Shown piece by piece: positions 1 through 12,019 of a DNA stretch of 64,000 bases. Origin of the DNA: Microvirga sp. TS319 (GTDB lineage Bacteria; Pseudomonadota; Alphaproteobacteria; Rhizobiales; Beijerinckiaceae); NCBI RefSeq assembly GCF_041276405.1, contig NZ_JBGGGT010000001.1, positions 1,728,501 through 1,792,500 on the forward strand, in the 5' to 3' direction. Each line of letters opens with the position of its first letter. Position 1 is the first letter of the stretch. Under the pieces are notes generated by a model. That model was not told the origin of the DNA, searched no databases, and saw nothing but the letters and a program-made list of their open reading frames with translations. Position numbers and translations under genes: made by a program.

Positions 1-1301
1 TTTTGAGGGATCTTGAGAACCTCCGACACCGTGTCGACGACGAAGCCAGCCTGCATGTGGTCGATTCTGACGACGACGATGCGTTCCCGCCGCCGCTCGT
101 CCCGGGTCTCCAGCCTGAAGCGCCGCCTCTGATCGATCACGGGAACGACGCGGCCGCGCAAATTCATGACGCCCTCGATAAAGGCAGGCGCCTTGGGCAG
201 GCGCGTCAGCGTGTCGGGCGGGCGTACCACCTCATCGACGGATCCAATGGGCAAGCCATATTCCTCGCCGCCGAGGCGGAACACGATGAATTGCTCGTCA
301 TCACCCAGGCGTCCATCGGCCGTGTCCATGTCGCGATCCATGTCGTAGCGTGCCTCCGATTGCGGCATCATCCGATCAATCAGGGTCTGATCCCGGAACA
401 GATGGTCTGTCGACAGCACCGAGACCAGACGCTGTCCACCATCGAGGCGGCAGATGCCCTGGATTTGAGCCTCCGCATTTCCGCGGGTGAGGATCGCCGG
501 CACGGGGTCGATGATACTGGCGGGAACCCGAAGGATCTCCCTCATGCCGTCGATGGCCAATCCCACCAGACCCGCGCCGACGCGCGCCACGACCACTCGC
601 GACCGGGCGCTGCCCTGCCCACCTGCAGGCAGGCCGAGGAGCCCGCGCAGCGATACCAGCGGCAGCAATTGCCCGCGCAGCGCCATGACTCCCAGCATGA
701 CGCCATCCGTCCGCGGGACGATCGCGACTTCGTCGGGGAACGCCACGATCTCATGCACCGCAGTGAGCGGCAGCGCAAAATCCTGCGCGGCGACAGCGAA
801 GCACACGAGGGCGACCTCGTCCCGCACGACGGCACTCGGCGTCTGAAGCTCAAGAGGAGCCGCACTCTGTCTGTGCTGCATGGGACGGGCGAAGTTCCCG
901 AAATCCCTGCCCAGCAGTGCATCGAGATCGATCGGCTGCGCAGGCGGACCACCTTCGGCACCCATGTCAGTTGTGTCAGTAGATGCCGCGCCGCCCGCCT
1001 CCAGGGACACCACCTTGTCGATGACGAGACCGACCGGGGCGCCGCGATCGACAACGATGACGCGGGCGGTTGCGCAAGGGCGGCTCGCCCGTCCGAGAAG
1101 GCTGTGCAGCGCCACCACCGGCATCACTGCGCCGCGCAGGTTGGCAAGCCCCAGGAGGCTTGAGGGTCCGAGCGGCACGCGGGTGACGGCCGGAGGGCGG
1201 ATCACCTCGGCGACATCGGATGCAGGCAAGGCAAAGCGCTCGTCCCCCACCTGCACCGTCAGGAACGTCTGTGCTGCAGCCGAAGAGGCCGCCCCGGACA
1301 T
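1..1301 (-). CDS. Multi-domain CheW-like chemotaxis coupling protein (3' end beyond the window)
   Basis: Couples receptors to the CheA kinase in the cytoplasm. The visible 433 residues contain three consecutive CheW modules, at about residues 8-105, 165-300 and 325-433. Each carries the family's 'LRG..(V/L).P(V/L)' strand (NLRGAVMPVV, ALRGQLLPLV, NLRGRVVPVI) after a 'FALP' or 'YGLP' segment. Ordinary CheW has one module of about 150 residues, so this is a multi-CheW scaffold. The ATG at 1301 lies 4 bases after the stop of the receptor gene upstream, so the two are probably co-transcribed and act together. The reading frame is still open at base 1, so the C-terminus is missing and a further domain cannot be excluded. 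No CheA-type histidine phosphotransfer or kinase domain is visible in the part seen. Confidence 0.88.
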   Translation of the reverse strand, partial: MSGAASSAAAQTFLTVQVGDERFALPASDVAEVIRPPAVTRVPLGPSSLLGLANLRGAVMPVVALHSLLGRASRPCATARVIVVDRGAPVGLVIDKVVSLEAGGAASTDTTDMGAEGGPPAQPIDLDALLGRDFGNFARPMQHRQSAAPLELQTPSAVVRDEVALVCFAVAAQDFALPLTAVHEIVAFPDEVAIVPRTDGVMLGVMALRGQLLPLVSLRGLLGLPAGGQGSARSRVVVARVGAGLVGLAIDGMREILRVPASIIDPVPAILTRGNAEAQIQGICRLDGGQRLVSVLSTDHLFRDQTLIDRMMPQSEARYDMDRDMDTADGRLGDDEQFIVFRLGGEEYGLPIGSVDEVVRPPDTLTRLPKAPAFIEGVMNLRGRVVPVIDQRRRFRLETRDERRRERIVVVRIDHMQAGFVVDTVSEVLKIPQ

Positions 1302-1305
1302 TGTC

Positions 1306-3252
1306 TCAAGACTCCGCGATCTGGAGTTCGTCGGCCAGAGAGGCGATCTCCTCGATGGCTGCAGCCAGATCCTCGGCGCCACGCGCCTGCTGACGCGCGG
1401 CGGTGGCAGCCTGGGTTGCGGCACTGCCGGCCTGCTCAGCCACGACCGAAATCTGCTGAGTGCCCAGCCTCACCTCGCGCACAGCTGTCAAAATCGTCTC
1501 CGAGCCTGAGAGAATGGCGGCGCTGCCCTGCCGGATCGACTCGACGTCGGCCTCGACGACCCCGAGTCTCTCGGCCGTCAGGGCGTTCTTCGCAACCTCC
1601 GCCTCCGCCACAATGGCGCTCTGCTCCAGATCACGCCGCACAGTTGCGATCTGATCACGGATCTGGCGCACGACCTCCTTGATGCGGTCAGCATTCTCGG
1701 AAGCATCCCGCGCCAGATTACGGATATCGCCTGAGACGATCGCGAAGCCGCGGCCGGCCTCGCCGGTCCGAGCGGCCTCGATGGATCCGCTTACGGCCAG
1801 CATGTTGGTCTGGACCGCCACCAGAGCGATGCTGTCCACGATCTTCTCGATACGCCGGCTGGATTCGTCGAGGCCGCCCATCAGGCCGATGACGGCCTGT
1901 GTCTCCTTCAATGCCTCCTCGACGCCGGAAGCCAGCCGCAATGTGGCCTTGCGGTTGTCCGACAGATCCGCCGACAAGGTCTCGATACGCTTGACGGCGG
2001 CATTGGATACCTCGCGCGAGGCGCTGGTCGCCTGCTCGATCTGCTGCATAGCCGTATTAGCCTGCTGGGTGGCCGCGGCCTGCATTTGCGCGCCCCGACT
2101 GATCTGCTCCACAGCAGTCATGATCTCGCCGGCGGCCCCCGAGAGTTCCTGAATGGCGGCCGACAGCTCTTCGGCCGCCGATGCGACCTGCTCGGCTGCC
2201 GTCAATCCTGCCGTATTGGACTGCAGCTCGTCCGCGAGGACCGCCAGCGCCTGTGCGCTCTGCTGGCTCTGGTCCAGGGATGCGCTCTGCTGCTGAACGG
2301 CCCGCTGGGCCTCGGCAGCGGCCGCAGCCTGTTCCTCGGCAGCGCTCGCCACCTGCTCGGCACCACGCTGGGCCTCGCGGAGCGCAGCCTCCGCCTCGAC
2401 GGCAGCCACGAGAACGGACTGGCTGCCCTCGGCCAGGAGGGATACGTCCGTGCGGATCTTGTCCAGAGCCGCCACGACGGTACGGCCGATCTGAGCCTCG
2501 GTGCTGGCCGTTTCAGCCGCGTTCCTGATTTTCTCCGCCACCACCCGAACGTCGCTGACGATGCCGTCCGCCAGGCTCCGGATGTCCTGCGCGCTTTTCT
2601 CCGAAGCCCCGGCCAAGGCACGCACCTCGTCGGCCACCACCGCAAAGCCCCGGCCGTTCTCTCCCGCACGGGCCGCCTCGATGGCGGCGTTGAGGGCCAA
2701 CAGGTTGGTCTGGTCGGAGATGTCCCCGACCGCACGGGTGATTTCGCCGATATCGGCTGCCTGCTTTTCCAGAAGGGTGATGACGTCGACCATCGCCTTC
2801 TGGCGGGCGGCATTACCCTCCACAGCCCCGACGGAAGCGTCGATCTGGGCTCCGGTCTCGATCAGAAGGGCGTGAAGACCGGAGGTCTTCACGCGTGAGA
2901 GCTCCGCATGTCCGCGGGCCTGCGCAAACTGAGTGCCGAGGCTCATGATGGCCGCCAGGGATTGCTGCGATGCGCCGGCCGCCTCCTCGGCCCCGCTGGC
3001 GATCTGCTCCATGGAGCGCCGCAACTCTTCCGCGGACGAGGAAGCCTCGGCAACGCCGCTGGCGAGCTCCTCGGTGGCGGCGCCGATCCGCTCCGCTGCC
3101 TGCTGCTGCCGGGCTCGGACCCGCTCGAACGCCCGGCGCTGGGATGTCGCGCCCCGCGTGTTGGCAGGAGATCCATTCTGAGCAGGCGGCTCATCACCGA
3201 CCGGACGTGGGCTGCCCTTGCCCGGAAGCTCGGACGTCTTGACCAGTGCCAT
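1306..3252 (-). CDS. Soluble methyl-accepting chemotaxis protein with two signalling tips
   Basis: Chemoreceptor signalling protein of about 648 residues, made almost entirely of Ala/Glu/Gln-rich coiled coil. The canonical hairpin tip that binds CheA/CheW appears near residue 190 ([18 protein letters not shown], then [10 protein letters not shown]). A second, diverged tip lies near residue 494 ([15 protein letters not shown], then [10 protein letters not shown]). No transmembrane segment or signal peptide is visible, so it should be cytoplasmic. I start it at the ATG at 3252, which has AAGGGA a few bases upstream, rather than the earlier in-frame start at 3456, which would add an Arg-rich, non-coiled leader. 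It lies directly upstream of the multi-CheW gene. The duplicated tip is discussed as a finding. The family is certain; the signal sensed is unknown. Confidence 0.9.
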   Translation of the reverse strand: MALVKTSELPGKGSPRPVGDEPPAQNGSPANTRGATSQRRAFERVRARQQQAAERIGAATEELASGVAEASSSAEELRRSMEQIASGAEEAAGASQQSLAAIMSLGTQFAQARGHAELSRVKTSGLHALLIETGAQIDASVGAVEGNAARQKAMVDVITLLEKQAADIGEITRAVGDISDQTNLLALNAAIEAARAGENGRGFAVVADEVRALAGASEKSAQDIRSLADGIVSDVRVVAEKIRNAAETASTEAQIGRTVVAALDKIRTDVSLLAEGSQSVLVAAVEAEAALREAQRGAEQVASAAEEQAAAAAEAQRAVQQQSASLDQSQQSAQALAVLADELQSNTAGLTAAEQVASAAEELSAAIQELSGAAGEIMTAVEQISRGAQMQAAATQQANTAMQQIEQATSASREVSNAAVKRIETLSADLSDNRKATLRLASGVEEALKETQAVIGLMGGLDESSRRIEKIVDSIALVAVQTNMLAVSGSIEAARTGEAGRGFAIVSGDIRNLARDASENADRIKEVVRQIRDQIATVRRDLEQSAIVAEAEVAKNALTAERLGVVEADVESIRQGSAAILSGSETILTAVREVRLGTQQISVVAEQAGSAATQAATAARQQARGAEDLAAAIEEIASLADELQIAES

Positions 3253-3591
3253 TGAGGTCCCTTGGAGTCTGTAACGGTATTCGGCCGCACCGCCTCGACC
3301 GACAAGCCATCTGCTGGCTTCGCCTAAACGGGATAGAGGAAGAGTCACTTTTATAGTTGCTGATCCCGTCTGAGCAAGGCGTCGCCTCAACTCATCCCAG
3401 GCAAAGGAGCGTGACGGATCCCCGCCCCCGCCGCACCTCATTCGTCTTTGCTCCATTCGACAACGTGGGAGCTGTGTCGCGATCGCCGCGCCCTCCCTGC
3501 CGCGAGCATCGGGGATCCGGCGGCCAGTGCTGCCCTTCCGCAGTGTCTCGATCCCAAAACCGCAGATTTTCCGAGAGTCCGGACGAAGTCA

Positions 3592-3608
3592 TATAACAAG
3601 GAGTTATA
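3592..3608. promoter_or_regulatory. Inverted repeat upstream of the YeiH-type transporter gene
   Basis: TATAAC-AAGGA-GTTATA is a perfect 6-bp inverted repeat in an AT-rich patch about 90 bases before the transporter start. The spacing resembles LysR-type operators (T-N11-A), and YeiH relatives are often controlled by LysR regulators, but no LysR gene is nearby. The rest of 3253-3691 shows nothing else convincing apart from a possible 19-codon leader ORF. Confidence 0.35.
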
Positions 3609-3613
3609 AAAAT

Positions 3614-3673
3614 ATGAAATTTATGTATTTGCGTTATCCGAACCGGAGGAGCACGACAGCCGGACACCCTTGA
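3614..3673 (+). CDS. Possible 19-residue leader ORF before the YeiH-type gene
   Basis: An ATG at 3614 follows AAGGAG with about 11 bases spacing and reads 19 codons (beginning MKFMYLRYP) to a TGA at 3671, 18 bases before the transporter start. It overlaps nothing else. It could be a translated leader controlling the downstream gene or a chance ORF; there is no homology evidence. Confidence 0.2.
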   Translation: MKFMYLRYPNRRSTTAGHP

Positions 3674-3691
3674 TGAAGGTACCGTGATCCG

Positions 3692-4702
3692 ATGATCGAC
3701 CGATTGATGCGCCTGCTCCCCGGCATTGCCTTGAGTGCGGCCATTTCCTTCGCGGCCATTGGCCTTCAACACCTGGAGGAGGCCTGGACCGGGCGGCCGT
3801 GGCTGGAGGCTCTCGTCATTGCGATCCTTCTCGGAACAGTGATCCGCACCGCCTGGACCCCTGGCGCCCGCTTCGCTCCCGGAATCGGCTTCTCGGCCAA
3901 GATGCTGCTCGAATTCGCCGTCATGCTGCTCGGCGCCTCGATCAGCTTCCAGGCCGTGATGCAGGCGGGTCCCGGGCTCATCGTCGGCATCGCCGTCGTG
4001 GTGGTGATCGCGATCGCGGCGAGCTACGGCCTTTGCCGCGGACTCGGGTTGCCCAAGCGCATGGCCGTGCTGGTGGCCTGCGGCAACTCCATCTGCGGCA
4101 ACTCGGCCATCGCGGCGGTGGCGCCGGTGATCGGGGCCAAGTCGGAGGATGTCGCCTCCTCCATCGCCTTTACGGCAATCCTCGGCGTCATCGTGGTGTT
4201 GAGCCTTCCCCTCCTGGTACCGGCTCTCGGGCTGTCGGAGACGCAGTACGGCGTGCTCGCGGGCCTGACCGTCTATGCAGTGCCGCAGGTGCTCGCCGCG
4301 ACTCTGCCTGTCGGGCTGGTCAGCACCCAGCTCGGGACCTTGGTGAAGCTGGTTCGGGTGCTCATGCTGGGTCCCGTCGTGATCGGCCTTTCGCTCGCCA
4401 TGGGCCGCGACGGGGCGAGCCGGCCGGGCTTCTCCCTCAATCGTTTCGTGCCGTGGTTCATCATCGGATTTCTGGCCCTGGCGGCCCTGCGTTCGACGGG
4501 CCTGATCCCCGATATGGTGTTGCGCGCCATCATGCCGCTGACGACCTTCCTGACTGTGATCGCCATGGCGGCCCTGGGACTCGGCGTCGACCTCAAGGTG
4601 CTCGGCCGGGTCGGCGGACGGGTGACACTTGCCGTCACCCTCTCGCTTCTCGCCTTGTTGGCCGTTAGCCTGTGCCTCATCCGGCTTCTCGACATGGCTT
4701 AG
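3692..4702 (+). CDS. YeiH/UPF0324-family putative sulfate exporter
   Basis: Integral inner-membrane transporter of 336 residues with about ten hydrophobic segments. The family signature is clear: the paired motif ACGNSICGNSAIAAVAPVI near residues 130-148 and a preceding 'LLEFAVMLLGASIS' helix. Members of this family are annotated as putative sulfate or anion exporters; the substrate is not proven for most of them. The ATG at 3692 gives a normal-length protein with the first helix intact. It is a single gene: the upstream neighbours are chemotaxis genes on the other strand, and 1.3 kb of non-coding DNA follows. An AT-rich inverted repeat upstream may carry its control. Confidence 0.9.
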   Translation: MIDRLMRLLPGIALSAAISFAAIGLQHLEEAWTGRPWLEALVIAILLGTVIRTAWTPGARFAPGIGFSAKMLLEFAVMLLGASISFQAVMQAGPGLIVGIAVVVVIAIAASYGLCRGLGLPKRMAVLVACGNSICGNSAIAAVAPVIGAKSEDVASSIAFTAILGVIVVLSLPLLVPALGLSETQYGVLAGLTVYAVPQVLAATLPVGLVSTQLGTLVKLVRVLMLGPVVIGLSLAMGRDGASRPGFSLNRFVPWFIIGFLALAALRSTGLIPDMVLRAIMPLTTFLTVIAMAALGLGVDLKVLGRVGGRVTLAVTLSLLALLAVSLCLIRLLDMA

Positions 4703-4911
4703 CTCTCCGGCCCATGTCCCACGGGAACGGTGCGGAATCGCAACGCCCCGTCCCGCTCGATTGATACGTTCCTTCTTTCGCCTTGCCGTGGCTGCTGGAC
4801 CATGCCTTGAGGCTGACCCGCGAGCCGGTTCTGGCGCATCAACGGCGACGGCTTGCCGACACCATCGGACGTGACATCGAACCCACATGCGATGCGCGGC
4901 TCTACAATGGA

Positions 4912-5040
4912 AGCATCGAATTGGTCCCAGAGTGGAATCCACTTCTGGGATTGAACCCAATGCTCCCTTCTTAGATGAGCGCATCGTTTGAGCGGACTCG
5001 AAGGGCTACGTTCGTGAAAACCGGGTCCGCACGATGCGCT
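4912..5040. repeat. Dispersed palindromic repeat, copy 1
   Basis: Begins with agcatcga and ends with cacgatgcgct, with internal blocks 'tggaatccacttctggga' and 'gcatcgtttgagcgg' that recur in other copies in this window. GCATCG/CGATGC ends can pair, giving hairpins. Non-coding. Confidence 0.75.
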
Positions 5041-5140
5041 ACCACGACGGCTATCCGGTCCGGCTCGTGGTGCCCGGCTATTGTTGTACCTGCCGGGTCA
5101 GCAACGCGATGAAACGATCGTCGTGAACGATATCTTTATC
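5033..5140 (+). pseudogene. Short relic resembling a sulfite-oxidase/molybdopterin protein
   Basis: One frame reads YHDGYPVRLVVPGY, which closely matches the 'HGYPVRLVVPGYYGT.WVK' strand of the sulfite oxidase family, and then shifts frame into a stretch resembling the following 'NEITVV' part. Only about 35 codons are recognisable, with no start and no downstream domain. I read it as a decayed fragment; the match is from memory of the family motif only. Confidence 0.35.
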
Positions 5141-6003
5141 CAGGCTCCTCATCTCCACTGGGTGAGAGGGCCTCAGCTGGTCCAGCGATGTCGGATCTCG
5201 CAAAAGATGATGAGCGATGAGGATCTATGAAGTCGCCACTGTCGTTCCGTGATGCCTCATGCTCCAACGGCAGACACAAGACGCAGCCTATCTGCCACCC
5301 GAAATGGCTATTGAGCGAGATGTCCTTCCGAGATTGGAAAACAGCCATGCCTTCGAGTTACTCCGCAGATCGAAGCGTGTGAGCTGCGGTTTCCACGAAG
5401 GCTGGGCGTTCCGATCTGGTTCGCCAGGGCAAGTCACATGGCATTCGCATGCTTGTCTCCTGTGAAGCCTGATGGCTCAACGCACCTAGCACCAGCTCCC
5501 CCCGTCGCGATACCCGGATGACAGCTGGCCATTTTCGGCAGTATGGCGCTGTCTCTGCTGGACTTTTTAAACAGGCGATGGCCGCGGAATGCACATGCGC
5601 GGCACCGGATCGGATGACGAACAGTTTCCATTGCAGGCGCGAATACCTGTGCTGCGAGCAGCAGACGCTCCTCCATGCCGGCATCGTTCAGACGTCCTGT
5701 TTCGAGATGAACTCGCTCGAAGCGGCAGCGTCTGGCCTTTGGAAAAAGGAAGTAGCCATCAAGCATACTATCCTTTCTAGAGCGCCCCAATCTCCCGAGA
5801 TGTTGCTATCAAACGAATGAACTTGACCACGCCACGGCGGAATGATGGCGAAACAAAGGTCGCAAAGGAGGAGATGCGCCGCTTTACGCTATTTCTACAT
5901 CCAGGCTTTTGATTTTTCATCATCTGCCTTTCCAAAGATCTTCCAGCACCTCTCCCCTTATTCAACATCAGCACCTTTCAAGACTGAACGGTAGGGAACA
6001 CAT

Positions 6004-6711
6004 ATGAAGCGGATCCTCTTTGCCGCTGCGACGGCTGTTGCGCTGCTCGCGACACCGGCGCTCGCACAATCAACCGGCACCTCGACCTCGGGCACGTCAA
6101 CCAGCAATTCTGGTGCTACGGCCATTGTGAATGGAGACACCATCTACAACCCTGCAAAAACGCGGCAGCGAATTGCCTCCACGGCCTCAGGCATTGCACC
6201 CGGCCTTACAGCGGCAGGCGTTCATTCATGCGCCGGCTCCGCATCGATCGGCGTCGGCGGCGTCGGCTTCAATTTTGGAGCGGGGGCTACCTACGAAATG
6301 CAGGAGTGCAACCGGCGTGCTTACGCGGCGACGCTGATGGGCATGGGGCAGAACGCTGCCGCTCTCGCCCTCGTGTGCAACAATCCGGAGGTCCAGACAG
6401 CTCTCAACCAAACGGGTGTCGTGTGCCCTCAACAGCGTGCCGCGATCCAGCAGGCGCAGGCACAGGCTGCGGCCATCGGACAGCCCGTCGTCTATTACGG
6501 TGATGGCTCCGGTAATTCGGCAGGAACGCGCTACATCCCGGCTAACGGTCAGGGTGGCGCGCCGCTGGTCCCGATCAGCGGAGACACTCGGGCGCGATAT
6601 GCCTCTACCACCGGCTCAATCGGATCGGCTACTCCCGCAGCGCCGCCGTTTTGCTTCAATCCCCGCACCTACAACCCGTCGCTCTGCACCGGCATCGGTG
6701 CGCCTCAATAA
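6004..6711 (+). CDS. Secreted protein of unknown function (first of three)
   Basis: 235 residues with a clear Sec signal peptide (MKRILFAAATAVALLATPALA, cleavage after ALA near residue 21) followed by a Ser/Thr/Gly-rich stretch. The middle part contains 'APGLTAAGVHSC', 'VGGVGFNFGAG' and four to five cysteines, which suggests a small disulfide-stabilised extracytoplasmic domain resembling uncharacterised Hyphomicrobiales secreted proteins. I do not recognise a named domain. AGGGAA lies before the ATG at 6004. Two further small secreted, low-complexity proteins follow on the same strand with short gaps of 140 and 102 bases, so the three are probably one transcription unit and may form one surface structure. 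Confidence 0.75.
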   Translation: MKRILFAAATAVALLATPALAQSTGTSTSGTSTSNSGATAIVNGDTIYNPAKTRQRIASTASGIAPGLTAAGVHSCAGSASIGVGGVGFNFGAGATYEMQECNRRAYAATLMGMGQNAAALALVCNNPEVQTALNQTGVVCPQQRAAIQQAQAQAAAIGQPVVYYGDGSGNSAGTRYIPANGQGGAPLVPISGDTRARYASTTGSIGSATPAAPPFCFNPRTYNPSLCTGIGAPQ

Positions 6712-6851
6712 GGCGGCGCAGCCTGAAGGGGCACGGGTGTATGAATCGCGCCCGGCGCCCCCTTCAGGGTGCGGACAAGGCTTCCGTCACCGGTGCAATC
6801 GAAACGATCGCATTCATGTTGCGACCATCTTCTCATTCAAGGGAATATCTG

Positions 6852-7451
6852 ATGCGTAAGCTCATTCTTTCATCTGTGGCTCTCGTCGCCCTGACCGGGG
6901 CCGCCCTGGCGGGACAACCGTCACGCCCCGGCCACGGACCCCAGAACAATCAGCCGGACGTCAATGCCCACGCCTCTGGTTATCTCTATAACCGCGAAGT
7001 CGCCAACGCTCGTCAAATGAATGCGACAGCCTATGTCGACGCGACGGTCAGCCATACGCAATCGGGCGGCTCCTCCTGGACCGTGAATGGCGCCCATCAG
7101 TTCCAGGCGACGGCGAACAATGGCGTCGCTGCTGCGAACTCGCAGGGTGCTGCCAACCAGGCCGCCTCCTCCTCGTATGAAGGCATGATGAGGGGTGCGG
7201 CTGCCGGCAACGCTTCGATCACGGACCAGGGCGGCTTCGCTCAGGTCGGCAACGTTGCCGCCGGCAACGTCCTGACGCCCAGCACCGGTCAGGCACAGGG
7301 CTCGACCTCGGGCGGCTTCTCGGGCGGCGGAAGCTACACCAATACCAACACCTATACCGGCTCTGTCTATGGCTCTGTGAGCTACAACAGCGCATCGCAG
7401 TCCAGTGCGAGCGGCTATGGCGCCGGTGGCGCGATTTCGTACCGGAACTAA
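6852..7451 (+). CDS. Secreted Ser/Gly/Asn/Ala-rich protein (second of three)
   Basis: 199 residues. A Sec signal peptide (MRKLILSSVALVALTGAALA) is followed by a mature part rich in Gly, Ser, Asn, Ala and Tyr, with no Cys. There is a degenerate pattern of short polar strands such as 'SGGGSYTNTNTYTGSVYGSV' near the C-terminus. The composition resembles fibre, adhesin or amyloid-like extracellular proteins, but no curlin or hemagglutinin repeat is recognisable. I chose the ATG at 6852 because it opens a perfect signal peptide; the longer frame upstream overlaps the intergenic region and lacks one. It sits between two other secreted proteins of similar composition. Function unknown. Confidence 0.75.
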   Translation: MRKLILSSVALVALTGAALAGQPSRPGHGPQNNQPDVNAHASGYLYNREVANARQMNATAYVDATVSHTQSGGSSWTVNGAHQFQATANNGVAAANSQGAANQAASSSYEGMMRGAAAGNASITDQGGFAQVGNVAAGNVLTPSTGQAQGSTSGGFSGGGSYTNTNTYTGSVYGSVSYNSASQSSASGYGAGGAISYRN

Positions 7452-7553
7452 CCGCGTCGCCATCAGGGCAGGGCTTCCGTCCCTGCCCTTCCTTTACAAG
7501 GGAACGTGACGACGCAATCAAACAATCAGCCGTTTCCCGATATGAGGCAATCC

Positions 7554-8099
7554 ATGCGAAGCGCCATCCTGCCCGCCCTCGGTCTTATTCTCTCGAACTG
7601 CGCGGCTCAAGCTCAGACGGCCGGTGCCCCACCGCATGCCGGCACTTTGGGAGTCTTCCTCGGGAATCTGCCGCTGACGAATTCGCAGAACCTCGTAGCA
7701 GGCCAATTGTGGGACCAAGGCGTCAGGGCCTCTCAGCAGGCGATCGGCCCGAATACGCAGTCCTACGCCATCTCGAATGCCCATGCGACCATGCGGACAA
7801 CGTCGAACTCGTCGACGACCAGCACGACGAACATGTCACGCAGAACCGATGGCCGCTCCGGAACGGGTTCCGTCACCCACAGCGGACAGAACGACTTCTA
7901 TATCTGGGGGAATACGCGCTTCGACACGATCACCAAGAACGGCATCGGCTCAGCCTGGGGTCGGAACAGCGGCAATGTCGCAAGTTCGGCGACACTCAAT
8001 AACGGCGGTTCGACCGGAAGCGTCTCATCCACCACTTCGGCCGGTTCGAGCTCCTCGTCGAATGCCACGGCGATAGCGGGCGGGGGGCTGCGCCGTTAA
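7554..8099 (+). CDS. Secreted Ser/Asn/Thr-rich protein (third of three)
   Basis: 181 residues from the ATG at 7554, preceded by GAGG at 7 bases; earlier in-frame starts would put a polar tail before the signal peptide. The N-terminus (MRSAILPALGLILSNCAAQA) is a signal peptide; the Cys after LSN is a poor lipobox, so cleavage by signal peptidase I is more likely. The mature protein has Ser/Thr/Asn runs around residues 80-110, one folded-looking segment 'FYIWGNTRFDTITKNGIG', and a Ser-rich tail. No domain recognised. As the last gene of the secreted trio it probably shares their role. Confidence 0.7.
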   Translation: MRSAILPALGLILSNCAAQAQTAGAPPHAGTLGVFLGNLPLTNSQNLVAGQLWDQGVRASQQAIGPNTQSYAISNAHATMRTTSNSSTTSTTNMSRRTDGRSGTGSVTHSGQNDFYIWGNTRFDTITKNGIGSAWGRNSGNVASSATLNNGGSTGSVSSTTSAGSSSSSNATAIAGGGLRR

Positions 8100-8204
8100 T
8101 CGGGAGAATGGGGCGCAAGACCGCCGCCCGGCCGGTTCGACGCAGGGAGCGCGATGAAGCCCGCCGGATGGCCTGATCCAGACGATCCTCGCCGATGCTC
8201 TCGC

Positions 8205-8633
8205 TCACTCGCCCCCGGGCGTTGCGGCGGCGAATGCACGGGCGGTGTCGTAGAACTCGACGAAGTCGACGGCCTTCCCGTCCCGGAATCGCCAAATATC
8301 GACCTTCGGGGTGTCCGCAACCTTGCCGGTCGTCTTGTGGCGCCAAGCCACCCGGCCGATCGCCACGACGCGATCATCCTGGGCGATGAACTCCTTCATG
8401 TCGAAAGAGACCATGTCCCAATCCCGTGTCAGCCCCTCCAGGTAATCGAGGATTTCGCCCTTACTGCTGCGAGACGCCGAAAAGGGCATTTCCGGTGAGC
8501 CATTTGCCAGCGAGTCGAGAGAAATGTCGTCGGACATGATCTCCATCCAGCACTCGCTATCGGCGCCTTTCTGCCCCGACCATCGCGCATAAGCCTCTTT
8601 GAGGGTCGCGACATTCTCGTTTTCGATTGTCAT
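8205..8633 (-). CDS. SnoaL-like / NTF2-like fold protein
   Basis: 142-residue cytoplasmic protein with the alpha-helix plus curved-sheet pattern of the SnoaL/NTF2-like superfamily: 'LKEAYARWS' helix, 'DDISLDSLANG', then 'VVAIGRVAWRHKTTGK' and 'VDIWRFRDGKAVDFVEFYD'. The last segment is the typical closing strand pair of polyketide-cyclase-like and steroid-isomerase-like proteins. Members bind small hydrophobic ligands or act as small isomerases/hydrolases, so the reaction cannot be predicted. AGGAGG lies just upstream of the ATG at 8633. It stands alone, convergent with the secreted trio. Confidence 0.8.
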   Translation of the reverse strand: MTIENENVATLKEAYARWSGQKGADSECWMEIMSDDISLDSLANGSPEMPFSASRSSKGEILDYLEGLTRDWDMVSFDMKEFIAQDDRVVAIGRVAWRHKTTGKVADTPKVDIWRFRDGKAVDFVEFYDTARAFAAATPGGE

Positions 8634-9274
8634 AGAAGCCTCCTGCTAGCCCCATCATCTCAGGGTGCCGTTGAACGCCTCCGGCAGAGCGTGACGTGCT
8701 TGGGGCGCAATGACTGCTGAGCCGAATGATAGGTTCGAAGATCCGGCAGGCTAACGCACTATGAAGAGGTAGCCGATGACCTATCGGCGCTCTCGCCGAC
8801 ATCGGGAGTTCGGATCGACAGGCCTACGGACATCGCCAGCCATGTTGCGAGCCCGGCCCCGGCCATGCGGTCCGCCACAATTCTTGCCTTCCAGCGAAGA
8901 AGACCGCGGCTGCGATGGTTTCAAGAGGCACGTACATATCTTGAATTAGAAATGCGATTCGTGTTGCATTTAATAGTTCAGATATGCAATGATACTTTCC
9001 ACCGCACAGCAAACGGCTCGCGTCACTTCCGCCGCACCGGGACTGAGCCAGGGAAGCACAGGAGCGATTGATGGCGACCGTCACGACGGGGGCGCTTGGA
9101 GCCTTCCGAACGCATGAAGCGTTCGGGCAGCGCGGTCCGTCCCTGTCTGCCCCTGTCGATGCTTCGTCTCCTGAGGGTGCGCACGGGGTGCACTGCGCTC
9201 CGGATAGACCAGGCACCGGTTCTTGCCGGCCCCGCCTTCGCCCTTGCCGCCGCCTGAGAACACTGTTCTGAACC
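8634..9274. other. 640-bp stretch with no recognisable gene
   Basis: Both strands contain only shadow frames. A locally AT-rich part at about 8930-9000 may hold promoters for the divergent genes on either side. No repeat copy is seen here. Confidence 0.5.
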
Positions 9275-11965
<2,691 letters not shown>

Positions 11966-12019
11966 GCGGCAACGTCCGCTTTGGCGTTCAATACCTCACG
12001 CAAACCAAGGGAGGAACTC

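Larger units (their letters stand above)
4703..6003. other. 1.3-kb stretch without a convincing gene
   Basis: Six-frame reading gives only short Arg/Ser-rich frames with no start context. It contains one dispersed palindromic repeat (4912-5040) and a short relic resembling sulfite-oxidase-type proteins (about 5033-5140). The final 100 bases are AT-rich and probably carry the promoter of the secreted-protein gene at 6004, which has AGGGAA before its ATG. Confidence 0.6.

Noticed and set aside
3392..4984. 530-residue minus-strand frame opposite the YeiH-type gene
   Set aside because: Arg/Gly/His/Gln-rich composition typical of an antisense shadow in GC-rich DNA; the plus strand has a recognisable transporter.
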